From Rhodeus uyekii (lineage: Eukaryota; Chordata; Actinopteri; Cypriniformes; Acheilognathidae), in contig JAWRVZ010000134.1 of the NCBI GenBank assembly GCA_037043235.1, positions 570,501 to 634,500 on the forward strand: a stretch of DNA of 64,000 bases, in the 5' to 3' direction. The notes under the pieces were generated by a model, which worked only from the letters and a program-made list of their open reading frames with translations, did no database searches and was not told the origin of the DNA. Within the stretch, counting starts at the first letter, position 1. Every line of letters begins with the position of its first letter. Both the position numbers and the translations under genes were made by a program. Positions 22,860-33,249 of this stretch are shown here, one piece after another.

Positions 22860-23993
22860 TTCATCTGATCAAATTCAGTGAATTAACTTTTTGTTCATTT
22901 AAGTACACCACCACACGTTCAGGTAAACATCCCTTAAATTCCTCAAGCAAAATTAATTATCTCAAGGAACTAAAATCATCGGCTGTACTCGCAGTATGCC
23001 ATTTATCAAGAAAAATGCTATTTTCTCTTGCAAATTCCACAAATGTCTGATTAGAATTTTTCTTGTGGCTTCGAAATCTCTGACGATATGCCTCTTGAAA
23101 CCAACTCATAAACATGCAGTATCGCTAGCTTCACAATTTCATATTTCAAACTGTCGTCCAAAGAAAGAGTAGAAAACACTTCTTGAGCTTTTCCAATAAA
23201 CCTACATTGAACTAAGAGGGCCCAAAACTCTTTCGGCCAGCCAAGGGACATAGCAATGCGTTCAAACACATTGAAATATGAGTCAACCTCAGTCTCTCTA
23301 AAATGTGGAACGAACGTAATATGCTTACTGATATCAAATGTCGCAGATGTTAATGGTGACGCAATAACCGAAGAAACCGTAGCAGACGGTAAAGAAGGAG
23401 GAACAGAAGCGGGGGAAACTGTGGGAACCTGAGCGGGGTTTGCTTTTACAGCGAGCTTCCCACAATTCTCATTGCATCAAGCTCCAGCTGTAGCATTTTT
23501 ACTTGCGTCTCTGCCTTGATTTCTAATTTATGAATCTGTAATCGCAAATCCAGTTCAGACTGTCGGTTCTGAGCTTTCTCTTGCGCTTCCATCTGTAATC
23601 GGGCTATAACGCACTTTTAATTTCGTATCTCCTTTTGAACAACAAAATGGGAGAAAACGGATCGTATGGAGGTAAACCTGCCCTAACACCAGCCTCCGCT
23701 GAAGGCATCAGTTCCTCACTAATCTCATTCACTCTCCCAACAGGTGTAAAAACATCCACAGCACCTGCTGCTGTATCCTCAGTTTCTGGTACCACAAGCA
23801 GATTCCATGCAACTAACTGATCATGAATACAAGACTTTATCTCCTTTTTAAGAGACTGTCTCGCTACCACAATTTGAAAATGAATTGCAATAGCCAACAA
23901 ATTATCCTTTCTGCACCCCTCTAACTTTTCTACTGTTGGATTCTCCACAAAGCTTTTCAAATCGAACGCTGCCATTTCAACTACGATTACCAA
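22860..23993 (-). pseudogene. Gmr1-like gag
   Basis: The start is the Met at 23993 or the internal Met at 23975 (MAAFDLKSFVENPTVEKLEG). The first frame runs to a stop at 23604. Matching later parts lie at 23051-23269 (MFERIAMSLGWPKEFWALLVQ) and up to about 22870 in other frames. The layout, an N-terminal helical part followed by a capsid-like part before the zinc knuckle, is gag-like. Several frameshifts break it. Confidence 0.65.
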
Positions 23994-24086
23994 GGTTACT
24001 GTAGACTCCCACCACGCTCTCAGTATAAAATAGTAGAAATGCCTCGAGACAGTTTATGATTTATATTTCCAGGATAAGTTATTATA

Positions 24087-24104
24087 ATCCCGGACGAGCC
24101 CCCA
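24087..24104 (-). promoter_or_regulatory. Primer-binding site (tRNA-Pro type)
   Basis: On the minus strand it reads TGGGGGCTCGTCCGGGAT, the standard 18-base site complementary to the 3' end of tRNA-Pro. It lies four bases inside the LTR, as expected for priming of minus-strand DNA synthesis. Confidence 0.9.
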
Positions 24105-24108
24105 ACAA

Positions 24109-25042
24109 TGTTACGTCCCTTCAATGATTTTAATAGTCTAGGAGAGATGGTGAACATTAGACTGTCTCTGGGCAATCCCCACTATTTTTCTACTGAGAGA
24201 AAATCAGACCAACACAAGATATTAACGAAAAGTAAACAATTTATTACCCGTGATGTGAGCTAATAGATAATGTTATATAAAGATATTTACAATCAAAACA
24301 ACATAAATGATAAATACAAAAAGAGAGAGAAAATCACAAATCAATTCCAGAATAAACCTAAGGAGGATAAAGGAAAATCGAACAGTGCCAAATCAAAGAA
24401 ATCAATAGAACAAAACACACTAACTAACCCATTGAAACTAAACCTACCTAAAAAGAAAAATGTAGAAAGAAAGTCTTCAATGTCCCCCAACGTCGTATGT
24501 AATCTACACTCACTAACTAAACAAAATGGCGCATGTCCCTAAACTATTGTGTCTAACACAAATCAAACCTAAGTGTGCGCAATGTATGTCATGTGAAACT
24601 CCTTCCCCTCCTTGTTTATTAACAAATAAACAAATATTCAACAAGTGTTAAACACTTCAAAAGAAGAGGACGTAAAGTAAATGAATCTCACATGAACAAC
24701 ATGACACACTAACCAAAACAAACAACAACCCAAAAAGAAATGAACAAGAACAAATCAAAAAGCATACAATCACAGTTCAAGTTTTCAAATAAAAAGGCCG
24801 TGGAGTCTATTGCGTCAGCTCATCCTTTTATAGTGTTCCTCACTTCCGATCTCCGTTCAATGTCTGACGTCACACGCACTCATCCCGCCCCTCTGAGATG
24901 ATTGACAGCAACCGCAACCAATCAGCGCTCACCTGTTATTAGTGAAGAGACAAGCAGCGGAAAATGACAGAACCGCACGGGAAAACTCACACAAGGAACA
25001 AAACAAAGAAGCAATCCAAAAACGTCACATAATGACGTTACA
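24109..25042 (-). repeat. 5' LTR of the Gmr1-like element
   Basis: On the minus strand it begins TGTAACGTCATTATGTGACG and ends AGGGACGTAACA, so the termini are TG...CA within a short inverted repeat. A TATAAAAG box on the minus strand lies at about 24823-24830. The primer-binding site abuts the inner end. It resembles the solo LTR at 25528-26576 in both ends and in internal words. Confidence 0.8.
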
Positions 25043-25599
25043 AGGACAAAGTTTACAGAGTGCACAATTTAAAACACAAAACCATCTATCAGAAACCTCC
25101 TTCAGAACTTCCATGAGGATCCATTAGCTGAACATTTTGAACTTTTTAAAACCTACAAGAGGTTGCAGACTCTCGTATATTGGCCCAAAATGAATCATAA
25201 TGTCATGGAATATGTCCGATGTTGCCAGCGATGTCAGCTGTACAAACCTGAAAGTAGAAAATTGGCAGGACAGTTATAACAGACTGAAGTGCATCGACCC
25301 TGGGAAATGTTGGGAGTTGACATTATGGGCCAATTTCCACAAAGTTCCATCTGCAATAATTACCTTTTGGTGTTTGTGGATTATTATACCCGATGGGTAG
25401 AGCTATTCCCGCTTCGATAGGCCACTGCACAATCAGTTGTCAGAATAATGACAAGGAACATCTTCTCTAGATGGAGAGTACCTGCTTTTATTCTATCTAT
25501 CAGTTTGTATCTGCTCCTTTTGCCGAATGTTACGTCCCTCATTAATATAGGTTATAGGTCAAACATTTTGTCTAGGCATAAAAACGACGTAACAAAAAG

Positions 25600-25603
<4 letters not shown>

Positions 25604-25657
<54 letters not shown>
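25604..25657. repeat. TA microsatellite
   Basis: About 26 uninterrupted TA units inside the solo LTR. Confidence 0.95.
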
Positions 25658-25660
<3 letters not shown>

Positions 25661-26304
25661 TGTGTCTAGTCAGTGTGGAAATTATAAATGGAGAAAGGAA
25701 ACGGATCACAAAACCAAATCATTTACCGTTATTTTTATTGTCCATATGTGCAATAATGAAATAAGTAATGAATAAATGAATACATACAATATTTACAATC
25801 AACAGAATAGAACAAATTCATACTGGTGGAAAGGGAGAAAGAAAGAGAAGGTGCTCAAATTAAAAACGAAATAAAAAACAAACACCATTAACTGAGTTTA
25901 ATCAAATAAACTAATTAGCAACAAAATATGTTAAAAGAAACATCTTCAGTGTACTGGACGCCATAAATAATCTGCACTAACTAAAAAACAAAATATACAT
26001 AATAAGCACCCCTCCTAAGTCTAGTGTGTCTAATACAATTTGGTAATTGCGTGATGTAGACTAGGTCATGACCTGTTTACCTGGCTCCGCTTCTCCCACA
26101 AGTCAACACAGTGTTCAAAAACTGATCGATAGATACATTCTCGAATAGATACAAATCAAAGGCTTAACAACAAATATAAGTGCATAAACAAACACAAGCA
26201 TGAACAAACAACAGTCGCTACAACTCAGAGCAAAACCATAACCACCGGCAACTCTCAGACTGGTCTCTCGAACGTGAGAACCGTCCTCATTACATGTGCT
26301 CGCT

Positions 26305-26370
26305 CTTTCCTCTTTCCTCTATCCTCTATCCTCTATCCTCTATCTATCCTCTATCCTCTTTCCTCTCTCT
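26305..26370. repeat. CCTCTAT/CTTTCCT minisatellite
   Basis: Short units of the form ATCCTCT repeated about eight times with CTTT variants, within the solo LTR. Confidence 0.9.
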
Positions 26371-27187
26371 CTGCGTTGAAGTTGGGGCAGCTTTTAAACT
26401 GTTGCGGTTGTAGGTGATTGGAGGCAAAGTCTCCTACGTCAGGATAGTGTGTCATCGACCTGACAAGTGAATCCTCCAATCCCGTTCCCACCTGCAATAA
26501 ACAAGGTTCACACTCACAAAACAACGCATACACAATACATGTGTCCAAAAACATATGTTGCTCCACGTACGCAACACCGAAACATGTGAACAATGGAACG
26601 TGTTCCCAAAACGAACAACTGTTTATCATCCCCAAATTAATATGACTTAAAGAACAAATCGTACATTGAAAACGATTATCTCTATATACATTGACAATCA
26701 TCACAAACGGTGGGATAAAGACTTGCCTGAGTTCAGATTTGTCTTGATTTCCGCTGTCCATGAGTCAGTTGGTGTAACCCCAGCTGAGTTGAACTTGAAA
26801 AGGCCACTGAGAGGTTCTCTTGATGTTTTGTTAGAGCAGGTGTGGGCAAACTACGGCACGCGGGCCAAATGGGGGCTTTTTAATCCGGCCCACCAAACTT
26901 GTAGAAATTATATTATTAATTTAAATTGTATTATAATTAAACCTCCTTCATTTGACCTTTCCCTGTAATGTCAGTGTTTCCCCAACAGATGTCACACTTC
27001 GAAGACATTGACCTTTGTTTGAGTGTGATGTTACTGTCTAATTCACTTTTTCGCTTTACACTTTGAGCTCTTCAGTAAAAATGAGCCGACCGAAGAAAAG
27101 TAGACAGTGAATATTTTTCGCTGACGTCCGATTAAGGGCTGTATATCTGTATAGCGGTTTTTAAAGTATACAACATCAGTCGTCATT

Positions 27188-27373
27188 TTGCCACAAAATA
27201 TGCCAACTACGCTAGCAAACAGTCTCCAAAAAAAATCGGACGGCTACGGCTCTGACGGAACTATGCTGACGCTGTTTGGCTCAATCTATGTATGTGAACA
27301 AATATTCAGTGTCATGAACATCTTCAAAGCCCGTCACAGAGCTTTGGTTGAGCTGTGTGCCTCTTCACTGTAA
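27188..27373 (+). pseudogene. hAT transposase C-terminal (dimerisation) remnant
   Basis: A 61-codon frame contains LFGSIYVCEQIFSVMNIFKA followed by RHRALV, which matches the C-terminal dimerisation region of hAT transposases of the ZBED/GTF2IRD2-like kind. The BED finger and catalytic region are not seen. The frame is only the end of a deleted transposase. Confidence 0.6.
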
Positions 27374-27439
27374 TTGGTGTTTGATCTCCTGTGTTTCCAG
27401 GCTGATCTGCATATCTCTTATGGCAGGACTGAACACCGC

Positions 27440-27494
27440 TATCGAAAGGGAACGTCTCCGGTTACTATCATAAACTCTGTTCCCTGAGAGACGG
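27440..27494. repeat. DIRS end-to-end junction fragment
   Basis: The segment with CGAAAGGGAACGTCTCCGG and then GTTCCCTGAGAG matches the inverse of the DIRS 2 internal complementary region (48480-48530), where the element's right and left ends are joined. It is about 55 bases long, with several mismatches, and has no other DIRS sequence next to it. Confidence 0.6.
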
Positions 27495-28099
27495 GTAAAA
27501 GACTTAGACTTAACTGTCATGTTCGCGCTTGTCTAGCTGGGCAGTGCTCAGTACTGATTTCAAATTTTTTGTGAATTGGCCAAACTTACGCTATTCAAAT
27601 TGTCTATCAGCCAGAGCTGCATCGCGCGGTAATTGGTCAGTTGTTAACTGCTGTTATCCCATTAGGTTTTAGAAATTATGTAAAGGGGAGGAGTTCGGAT
27701 CTGTCGAGAAACGCCACTACATAACTAACTCCAGACTTTGATGCACTTGCAAAAAAGATCAACAACACTGTTCCCACTGAAACTGATTGGGAGTTTATCT
27801 ACTGTGTTATGAAATTCATACATACATTCATACATTAGGAAAACAATTTTTCAATGAACCCTGACGTTTTGGAACATTGATGTTTTGGTGCATGTTAATG
27901 GCCAAATCTTTTCATGTAATGGTTTTTATATTTCATTTATGTTAGTTCACACAAACACAGTATCCTTCTATTCTGGACAGGCCCCTTTAAAAAAAAATTA
28001 GAAACCAATGTGGCCCGCAAGACAAATTTGCAAACAACTGTGTCACAGCCTAGAGAATGTTTTCCAAATTCTTCAGTCTAAACTCTGGTAGAATGGATG

Positions 28100-30591
28100 A
28101 ATTTGTCAACAAAATCTAGGTAAAGCTAAAAACTGTCAGAAATGAAATTATGACAATTACAGGAGAGAAAGCAATGTGGTCTGGCCACATATCAGAGAGC
28201 ACTGAAGAAAGCTAAAGGACAATACCTCTCCTATCTCATCAACAGCAATAGCCACCACCCTGGAATTTTATTCAATACTATTAACTCTGTCATTAATCCG
28301 GTGTCTGTTGCCTTGAATAATGTTTCTGAAAATACATGATATGCATTCAAACAATATTTTGTGGACAAGGTTTTGGCTGTCAGACAAACCATTACTCAAG
28401 ATTCTGCTGTTGCCATGCCATCTTGTGTGGCGCATTGTGTTCTAGAGAACTTTGAGGCAGTTACTCTTGTGGACCTCAAAAAAGCTGTCCTCGAGTTGAA
28501 GCCTACCACCTGCCCTCTAGATGGAGTCCCTGCAAGGATTCTGAAGAAGGCTGTTGACATCATTGCCTTGTCTCCTTCATAAACAGCTGTCTTATTGTGG
28601 GTAATGTTCCTACTGCTCTCAAGCATGCCATTATTAGACCGTTGCTCAAGAAACCCAACCTTACTTCCGCCCTATTTCTCACCGGTCATTTCTGTCTAAG
28701 TTGATGGAGAAGCTTGTTTACGCCCAGCTCCAAGCTCATCTGCAATTGCACAGCATTGGCGATACATTCCAGTCCAGTTTCAGGACCAGGCATAGCACTG
28801 AATCTGTGTTACTGAGGGTGCATAACAACATTGTTGAAGAGCTCTGTGGTTTTGGTCTTACTGGACCTTACAGCTGCATATGACACTGGATCATGCTATT
28901 CTCATCTCTCGTCTTCAACATGTTGCTGGTTTGCAGGAGGCGGTGCTAAAGTGGTTCTCCTCATACCTCACTAACAGAACTTTCTCAGTAAGGCTTAATA
29001 ACTTTTCCTCCTCAGTTGCTCCTTTGTCATCTGGAGTGCCACAGGGTTCAATTCTCAGTCCTATTTGTTTTCACTCTACATGGTGCCACTTGGTCAACTC
29101 ATCTCCAGACACAACGTTCATTTCCATTTCTATGCATACGACCTCCAGATCTATCTTCCTGTGATTCTGAGTAATCGTTCTGCATTGGACCCTCTCCACA
29201 ATTGCCTTCAGGACATCAAACAGTGGCTTTCCCATAATTTTCTTCATTTAAAACCTGTCTAAATTAATGCAATTTGATAAACAGATTGGTGCAGTTGTGA
29301 AGGCGAGTTTTTATCAGCTAAGACTACTCAGTAAGGTCAAATATTTCTTGCCCAGAGCTGATCTTGAAAAAGCAATTCATGCCTTCATCAGCTCAAGGAT
29401 TGATTGTATTGCTATTGTAATGCCCTCTACTCTGGACTAAATATGTCTCTCCTTAATCGTCTTCAATTGGTACAAAACTGTCAGGACGCCGGTTTGATCT
29501 GTCTTGTGTTTTGCGTTGTTCGTCGGGAGCGCATGGCACTCCGTGTTTGTTTGTCTGTGACGTCATATGTCTATTCGCCACGCGCGCTTTTTTGTGTGTC
29601 GCCATGCGTTCGCCTGTCAGTTCTCACCCCGCCCCCCCCCCTTGTTCATCTGTTAGCTCATTCATTTCACGTGTTACTCTCATTAGCTTCCCCATATATT
29701 CCCCTCGTGTTTTGTGTTCCGTGCCAGATTGTGTGTTTTTCTCCTGAAAAGTCACGTATAGCTTCTGCCAATTTTTCTTGGCTCGTTTCTCTTTTTAGTC
29801 GGCTCCTTGTTAATTGAGTCTAGCCTAGTTTTTTCTTTCTTTTGTTTCTTTGACAAAGTTTTCCCTTTCTAGCCTTTAGATTTAGTATTTATCTAGTTTT
29901 AGTGAGTTTGAGCTTTTTAGTTCCATCTTCTCCTGCCTTTTGGCCCCAGTTCAGTCTTGCTTTTGTTTTAGTTTTTTCCCTTTTGGTTTTTCCCCTCTCC
30001 CCAGTCTTCCAGTTCATCCGCCCGCTGGTCCGTGTTCCCCCGCCTGCCTCGCCTGCCCTCTCCGCCCTGGGTTCTCCACCATTTCTCGCCCTGGTGCCAT
30101 CTCTCTCTTCTGTGGACTGCTGCTGTCTGAGGATTACTCTCAGAGCTTGGACTGCTTCTCTTGGACGAGTCAACTTCAACTTGTGCCATTTCCCCTTGAT
30201 CCAATAAAATCATCTTTCTGACATTGCAACTGGATCCTCTGTCCCTGACACAAAACGCTGCCACACGTCTTCTCTCAAACACACACATCACCCCTGTCCT
30301 CCGCTTGCTTCACTGGCTTTGTTCGTGTTCAAGACCATCCATGGTTTGGCCCCAGCTTACCTTGCTGAATTAGTAAAAGTCTACCAGCCAGCCAGAACAC
30401 TCCTCTCCTCTGAACTTATCTCTCTGATTACTCCGAGGTTCAGGTATAAAAAGTTTGGAGGCTGGTCATTTAGCGTACAGGGCCCTATATTGTGGAATGC
30501 ACTCCCTGCTCATCTCCGTAGTACTACAGTGTTGTATGTCTTCAAATCACAGTTAAAAACCCACTTTTTCACTCAAGCTTTTAACGCATAG
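28100..30591 (+). pseudogene. L2 LINE ORF2 (RT), broken
   Basis: Recognisable pieces in order: YLSYLINSNSHHPGILFNTI, a frame from 28361 with LKPTTCPLDGVPARILKKA, then a frame from 28701 with FQSSFRTRHSTESVLLRVHN, then LKWFSSYLTNRTFSV and GVPQGSIL at 28940-29060, then the active-site region as YAYD instead of YADD in frame 29065-29262. The C-terminal piece contains TIHGLAPAYLAELV and WNALPAHLRS. Many frameshifts and the altered box make it inactive. Confidence 0.85.
29479..30250 (+). mobile_element. Solo LTR inserted in the L2 LINE
   Basis: It begins TGTCAGGACGCC and ends GTCCCTGACA, so its termini are TG...CA with a seven-base inverted repeat. CAAAAC is duplicated at 29473-29478 and 30251-30256. 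A polyadenylation signal AATAAA lies near 30202, about 50 bases before the end, giving plus orientation. A six-base duplication fits an endogenous-retrovirus or gypsy-type LTR; the family is not known to me. Removing it restores the LINE frame. It is CT-rich and has overlapping open frames without domains. Confidence 0.85.
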
Positions 30592-30759
30592 CCTCAGACT
30601 TGATTATGATCTTATTTTTTCTTTGTTTTGTAGTTTTTTTTATGTTGTTGTTTAATGTTTTGTTTTTGTTTTTGCTTTTTGTTTTTTCTGGAAAGCACCT
30701 TGTGCACCTTTTGGTTGTTGGTAGGCACTATACAAATACATTTTTTGATTGATTGATTG

Positions 30760-30836
30760 TGTCACTCATTTGTATTCTGCCTATCCACTGAAATAAATCT
30801 ACAGATGGATCCTCAATCAGTTGACTCGTCATTATA
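30760..30836 (+). repeat. Remnant of sushi-like 5' LTR
   Basis: It matches the last part of the LTR at 32635-33179, including the AATAAA word and GATGGATCCTCAATC. The upstream part was lost or displaced by the L2 insertion. Confidence 0.8.
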
Positions 30837-30845
30837 GAAGACTTT

Positions 30846-31530
30846 GCCTGACACCAATCCAGCAGCTATTATGCCGTTATCTTCTGAACTATCAGCACAA
30901 GGTTACTATCTCACTATGCAACAGCACCAGCTCAGTCGCTTAAACTACCTGACAAAGGAGCTCAAAACGCTGCAAGGCCTATGCGTTACATCCCTGAGGC
31001 TGCGGGGGTGTCTACACTGCCTCCTGCTGACATTCCGCATAATCCTCCCACCTGCATTAACCCGCATATAGTGTTCCCCGAAAAATTTGATGGTGACTTG
31101 ACAAAATGCAAGGGATTCTTGTTGCAATGCTCATTGTTTGTAAACCAGCAACCCACTTTGTATCCCACGGATTCGAGTAAGATATCTTTCGTCTGCTCAC
31201 TACTGACAGGAAAGGCTTTAGAGTGGGACACCGTGCTGTGGAGAGAGGACGGTACTGCTTTCCCTTCTTTCAATATGTTCCTGCAACGCTTCAAAGAAGT
31301 ATTCGATCATCCGGCCGTAGGTCGGATCATCCTCTGCTTGCGCCGAGCCTAGGGAGAAGAATGGCACCGAAATATGCATTATATTTTCATACTCTCGTAT
31401 CCCAAACCAACTGGGTGGAGGACACTTTAAAGCTGTTATACAGAAGAAGGGGATTAAATCAGGATCTTCAAGCAGAGTTGGCGTGTCGTCATGAGGGAAA
31501 GTCATTGAGTGAGTTGATTGATTGATCATT
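30846..31530 (+). pseudogene. Sushi-like gag
   Basis: Frame 30981-31352 carries FPEKFDGDLTKCKGFLLQCS and YPTDSSKISFVCSLLTGKAL, the conserved capsid part of sushi-type gag (the source family of vertebrate PEG10/RTL genes). After a frameshift, 31370-31525 continues with TLVSQTNWVEDTLKLLYRRG and ELACRHEGKSLSELI. No Met start near the N-terminus is certain. It is broken by at least one frameshift and stops. Confidence 0.8.
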
Positions 31531-31669
31531 GATTTTCAACACAGATCAACAACCTAATCTGCTCACGGCATCCTACTTGCACTATGATAGCTGACATACA
31601 AACCAAACCCACTGAACCGATGCAGTACACACCTGACACCAGAGTAACGCGAACAACGTATCCAGTATC

Positions 31670-32025
31670 GTCTGTGCATGTACTACGGCCAAGCTGGACA
31701 CCTGAAGACGTCATGCTCATGTCTTAAGATACTAGTGAAGATAACCATTCAAAATCGGAGCATTTACACATCAGCTTTGTTGGATTCTGGAGCAGCTGGC
31801 AACTTTATATCATATGAGTTTGCTCAACAGCATAAATTCACCCTAACCCTATCCAATACCTCTCTGGCAGTGGAGGCATTAGATGGCCATCCCATTGGAG
31901 AGGGGAGGGTCACACACATCACTGAAGAGGTTACCATGCTGGTTGGAGGGTTACACAGAGAGGCCATAAGATTCTACATAATTCATTCCCCACACAATTC
32001 ATTCATTCTTGGTCTGCCTTGGTAA
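31670..32025 (+). pseudogene. Sushi-like zinc knuckle and protease
   Basis: It starts with CMYYGQAGHLKTSC, a CCHC knuckle in which the second Cys is replaced by Tyr. The retropepsin part follows, with ALLDSGAAGNFIS holding the catalytic Asp and a later FILGLPW. The frame is open to 32025. The altered knuckle suggests decay. Confidence 0.8.
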
Positions 32026-32149
32026 CATCGACACAACCCTTACATTTCCTGGAAGGAGGGTTCAGTGGGATCCAGCCTGCCATAAGAACTGCCTGACTGC
32101 ATACAACATCTGTTACTCGCAGTACACAGAGCAATAGGCCAATCATCAC

Positions 32150-32634
32150 CGTCACCCAAGTCCACAAGAGACATCTGCCTCAAATTTCCAGGCCGAAAAC
32201 TCAGTTCTAGATATGTGGGATCTTTCAAAATTCTTTGATAGATTACACCAGTTTCATTCTGTTTAAACTTACCAACAACTGTATTTCTCCCACGTTTCAT
32301 GTTTTGCTTCCAAAAACTTGCTTCTGGTTCGGGAGGAGAGTCGGAGAGTGGAGCCAAAGTGCAGACCCCTCAGCCCTTTCTGGTTGACGGCGAGGAGGCG
32401 TATCAAATTTGTGAGTTGCTCGACTCCAGACGCCAGGGCAGTACTCTGTAATATCTGGTGGACTGGGAGGGGTACCTGGGATGATATCTTCAACAGGGAT
32501 GATATCTTCGACCCTACACTCACTGAGTTCCATAAGAGTCAACCGGATAAACCGTCCTCCTGGCCTCATGGAAGACCCCGCTGTTGTTTGCCTCTTTGTG
32601 TCAGGATCCGCTCGCAGGGGGGGAGGGGGTGCTC
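32150..32634 (+). pseudogene. Integrase C-terminus and chromodomain
   Basis: The plus strand encodes DICLKFPGRKLSSRYVGSF, two stops at 32237-32242, then ITPVSFCLNLPT, the end of gypsy integrase. It continues as LVDGEEAYQICELLDSRRQG and YLVDWEGY, a chromodomain with its aromatic residues. Chromodomains target such elements to marked chromatin. It follows protease directly because the region between was deleted. Confidence 0.8.
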
Positions 32635-32870
32635 TGTTACAGGTGATGCTCCCTCTCCGCTTCCTCCAGATCACCAGAAGGAGCTCTCACCTGAATACTG
32701 GCTTGCTATTCGGACTACAATTCCCACTGACACTCATACCTTGGACTGATTGTGTGCGCACCTGCAGCTTGTCACACACACTATAGTTGGTAAGTTTAAA
32801 CAAAATGAAACTAGTGTAATCTGTCTAAGAATTTTGAAAGGACCCACATACCTAGGGCTGAGTTTTCAGC
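32192..32870. repeat. 85-base inverted pair: integrase segment and its antisense copy in the LTR
   Basis: 32192-32276 (integrase coding) and 32786-32870 (inside the 3' LTR) are inverse copies of equal length, 85 bases, with about ten differences and no gap. The LTR at 14346 lacks the segment, so it was added to this LTR. The added piece is flanked by TATA on both sides in the LTR. Confidence 0.9.
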
Positions 32871-33179
32871 ATATATTAGCACACCACACACACACATACA
32901 CATCACCATTGCAAAGTCTTGATTTACTGTTCTGATAATTTCTGAGTGTTTCTTCGCTGGATTGTTACTCTGTTTTTGAACTTGGATTGTTTACTGCTAT
33001 TTGACTCTTTGCTGCCTGTCCTGACCATTGCCTGTTTCTCTGGATTTGTGTATGTTTTCTGCTCGTTTCGACCCAAGCCAGTCCCTGTTTATGATTCTGT
33101 TGTGTCACTCATCTGTATTCTGCCTATCTACTGAAATAAAGCTGCAAATAGATCCTAAATAGTCTGACTCCTCTTTACA
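32635..33179 (+). repeat. Sushi-like 3' LTR with inserted antisense segment
   Basis: It starts TGTTACAGGTGATGCTCC and ends CTCTTTACA, with AATAAA at about 33135. It is collinear with the solo LTR at 14346-17017 except for the 85-base insertion at 32786-32870. Without it the LTR is about 458 bases. Confidence 0.88.
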
Positions 33180-33249
33180 GCTACATACACCAAATTAAAC
33201 AGTAGTCAAAGTTAAGTTAGAAGATGTACTAATCAGAACTGACTGAGGG

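Larger units (their letters stand above)
20046..25042 (-). mobile_element. Gmr1-like Ty3/gypsy element (integrase before RT), 3'-truncated
   Basis: On the minus strand from the right: 5' LTR (24109-25042), primer-binding site, gag, zinc knuckle, protease, integrase, then RT. Integrase precedes RT, as in copia elements, although the RT and integrase are of gypsy type. That order is known for the Gmr1 group first described from cod. The join between integrase and RT lies in one open frame, so it is not a rearrangement artefact. RT ends at about 20046 against the Tc1-like element, and the rest of RT, RNase H and the 3' LTR are missing. Confidence 0.85.
25528..26576 (-). mobile_element. Solo LTR (Gmr1-like family) in the integrase gene
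   Basis: Plus-strand ends are TGTTACGTCCCTC and GTACGCAACA, which are inverted at their termini. CCGAA is duplicated at 25523-25527 and 26577-26581. Removing the LTR rejoins the integrase reading frame. The first 12 bases equal those of the plus-strand end of the LTR at 24109, and both share internal words, so they belong to one family, although this copy is about 110 bases longer. It holds a TA array (25604-25657) and a CCTCTAT-type minisatellite (26305-26370). Confidence 0.9.
25043..26836 (+). pseudogene. Gypsy integrase, split by a solo LTR
   Basis: The plus strand at 25090-25522 encodes part of a gypsy integrase: CCQRCQLYKPESRK (zinc-binding Cys pair), then GVDIMGQFPQSS and VDYYTRWVELFPLR of the core. 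It stops at QFVSAPFAE. The frame resumes at 26582 with TCEQWNV, YHPQINMT and RTLKTIISIYIDNHHKRWDK, and runs to LLEQ at 26836, where the hAT at 26837 begins. A frameshift and a stop show decay. It lies in opposite orientation to the Gmr1-like element, whose LTR may have inserted into it. Confidence 0.8.
26837..28040. mobile_element. hAT element with transposase remnant
   Basis: The left end CAGGTGTGGGCAAACTACGG and right end (inverse of CAGTTGTTTGCAAATTTGTC) match the better preserved element at 48885-50215. Flanking 8-mers TGTTAGAG and TGTCACAG agree at five of eight bases, so the duplication is decayed or the boundary is off. It ends the integrase frame at 26836. Inside are a short transposase remnant and a piece of DIRS junction sequence. 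Confidence 0.75.
28060..30759 (+). mobile_element. L2-type LINE, interrupted by a solo LTR
   Basis: Coding from about 28100 to 29480 covers the region before RT, RT fingers and palm. After the solo LTR (29479-30250) the frame for the C-terminal part returns (30290-30591), followed by a 3' UTR ending ACTATACAAATACA and a TTGA tail at 30746-30759. The 5' end is truncated just after the hAT. The tail abuts a remnant of a gypsy LTR at 30760. Confidence 0.85.
30760..33179 (+). mobile_element. Sushi-like chromodomain gypsy with internal deletion
   Basis: It consists of the last 77 bases of a 5' LTR (30760-30836), gag, zinc knuckle, protease, then directly the integrase C-terminus and chromodomain, and a 3' LTR (32635-33179). 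RT, RNase H and the integrase core are missing between about 32030 and 32150. The chromodomain and gag type point to the sushi/Mart group of Ty3/gypsy elements. The 5' LTR is cut by the L2 tail at 30759. Confidence 0.85.

Noticed and set aside
29404..30221. Several overlapping open frames of 80-140 codons on both strands
   Set aside because: They lie within the CT-rich solo LTR at 29479-30250 and show no protein motifs.
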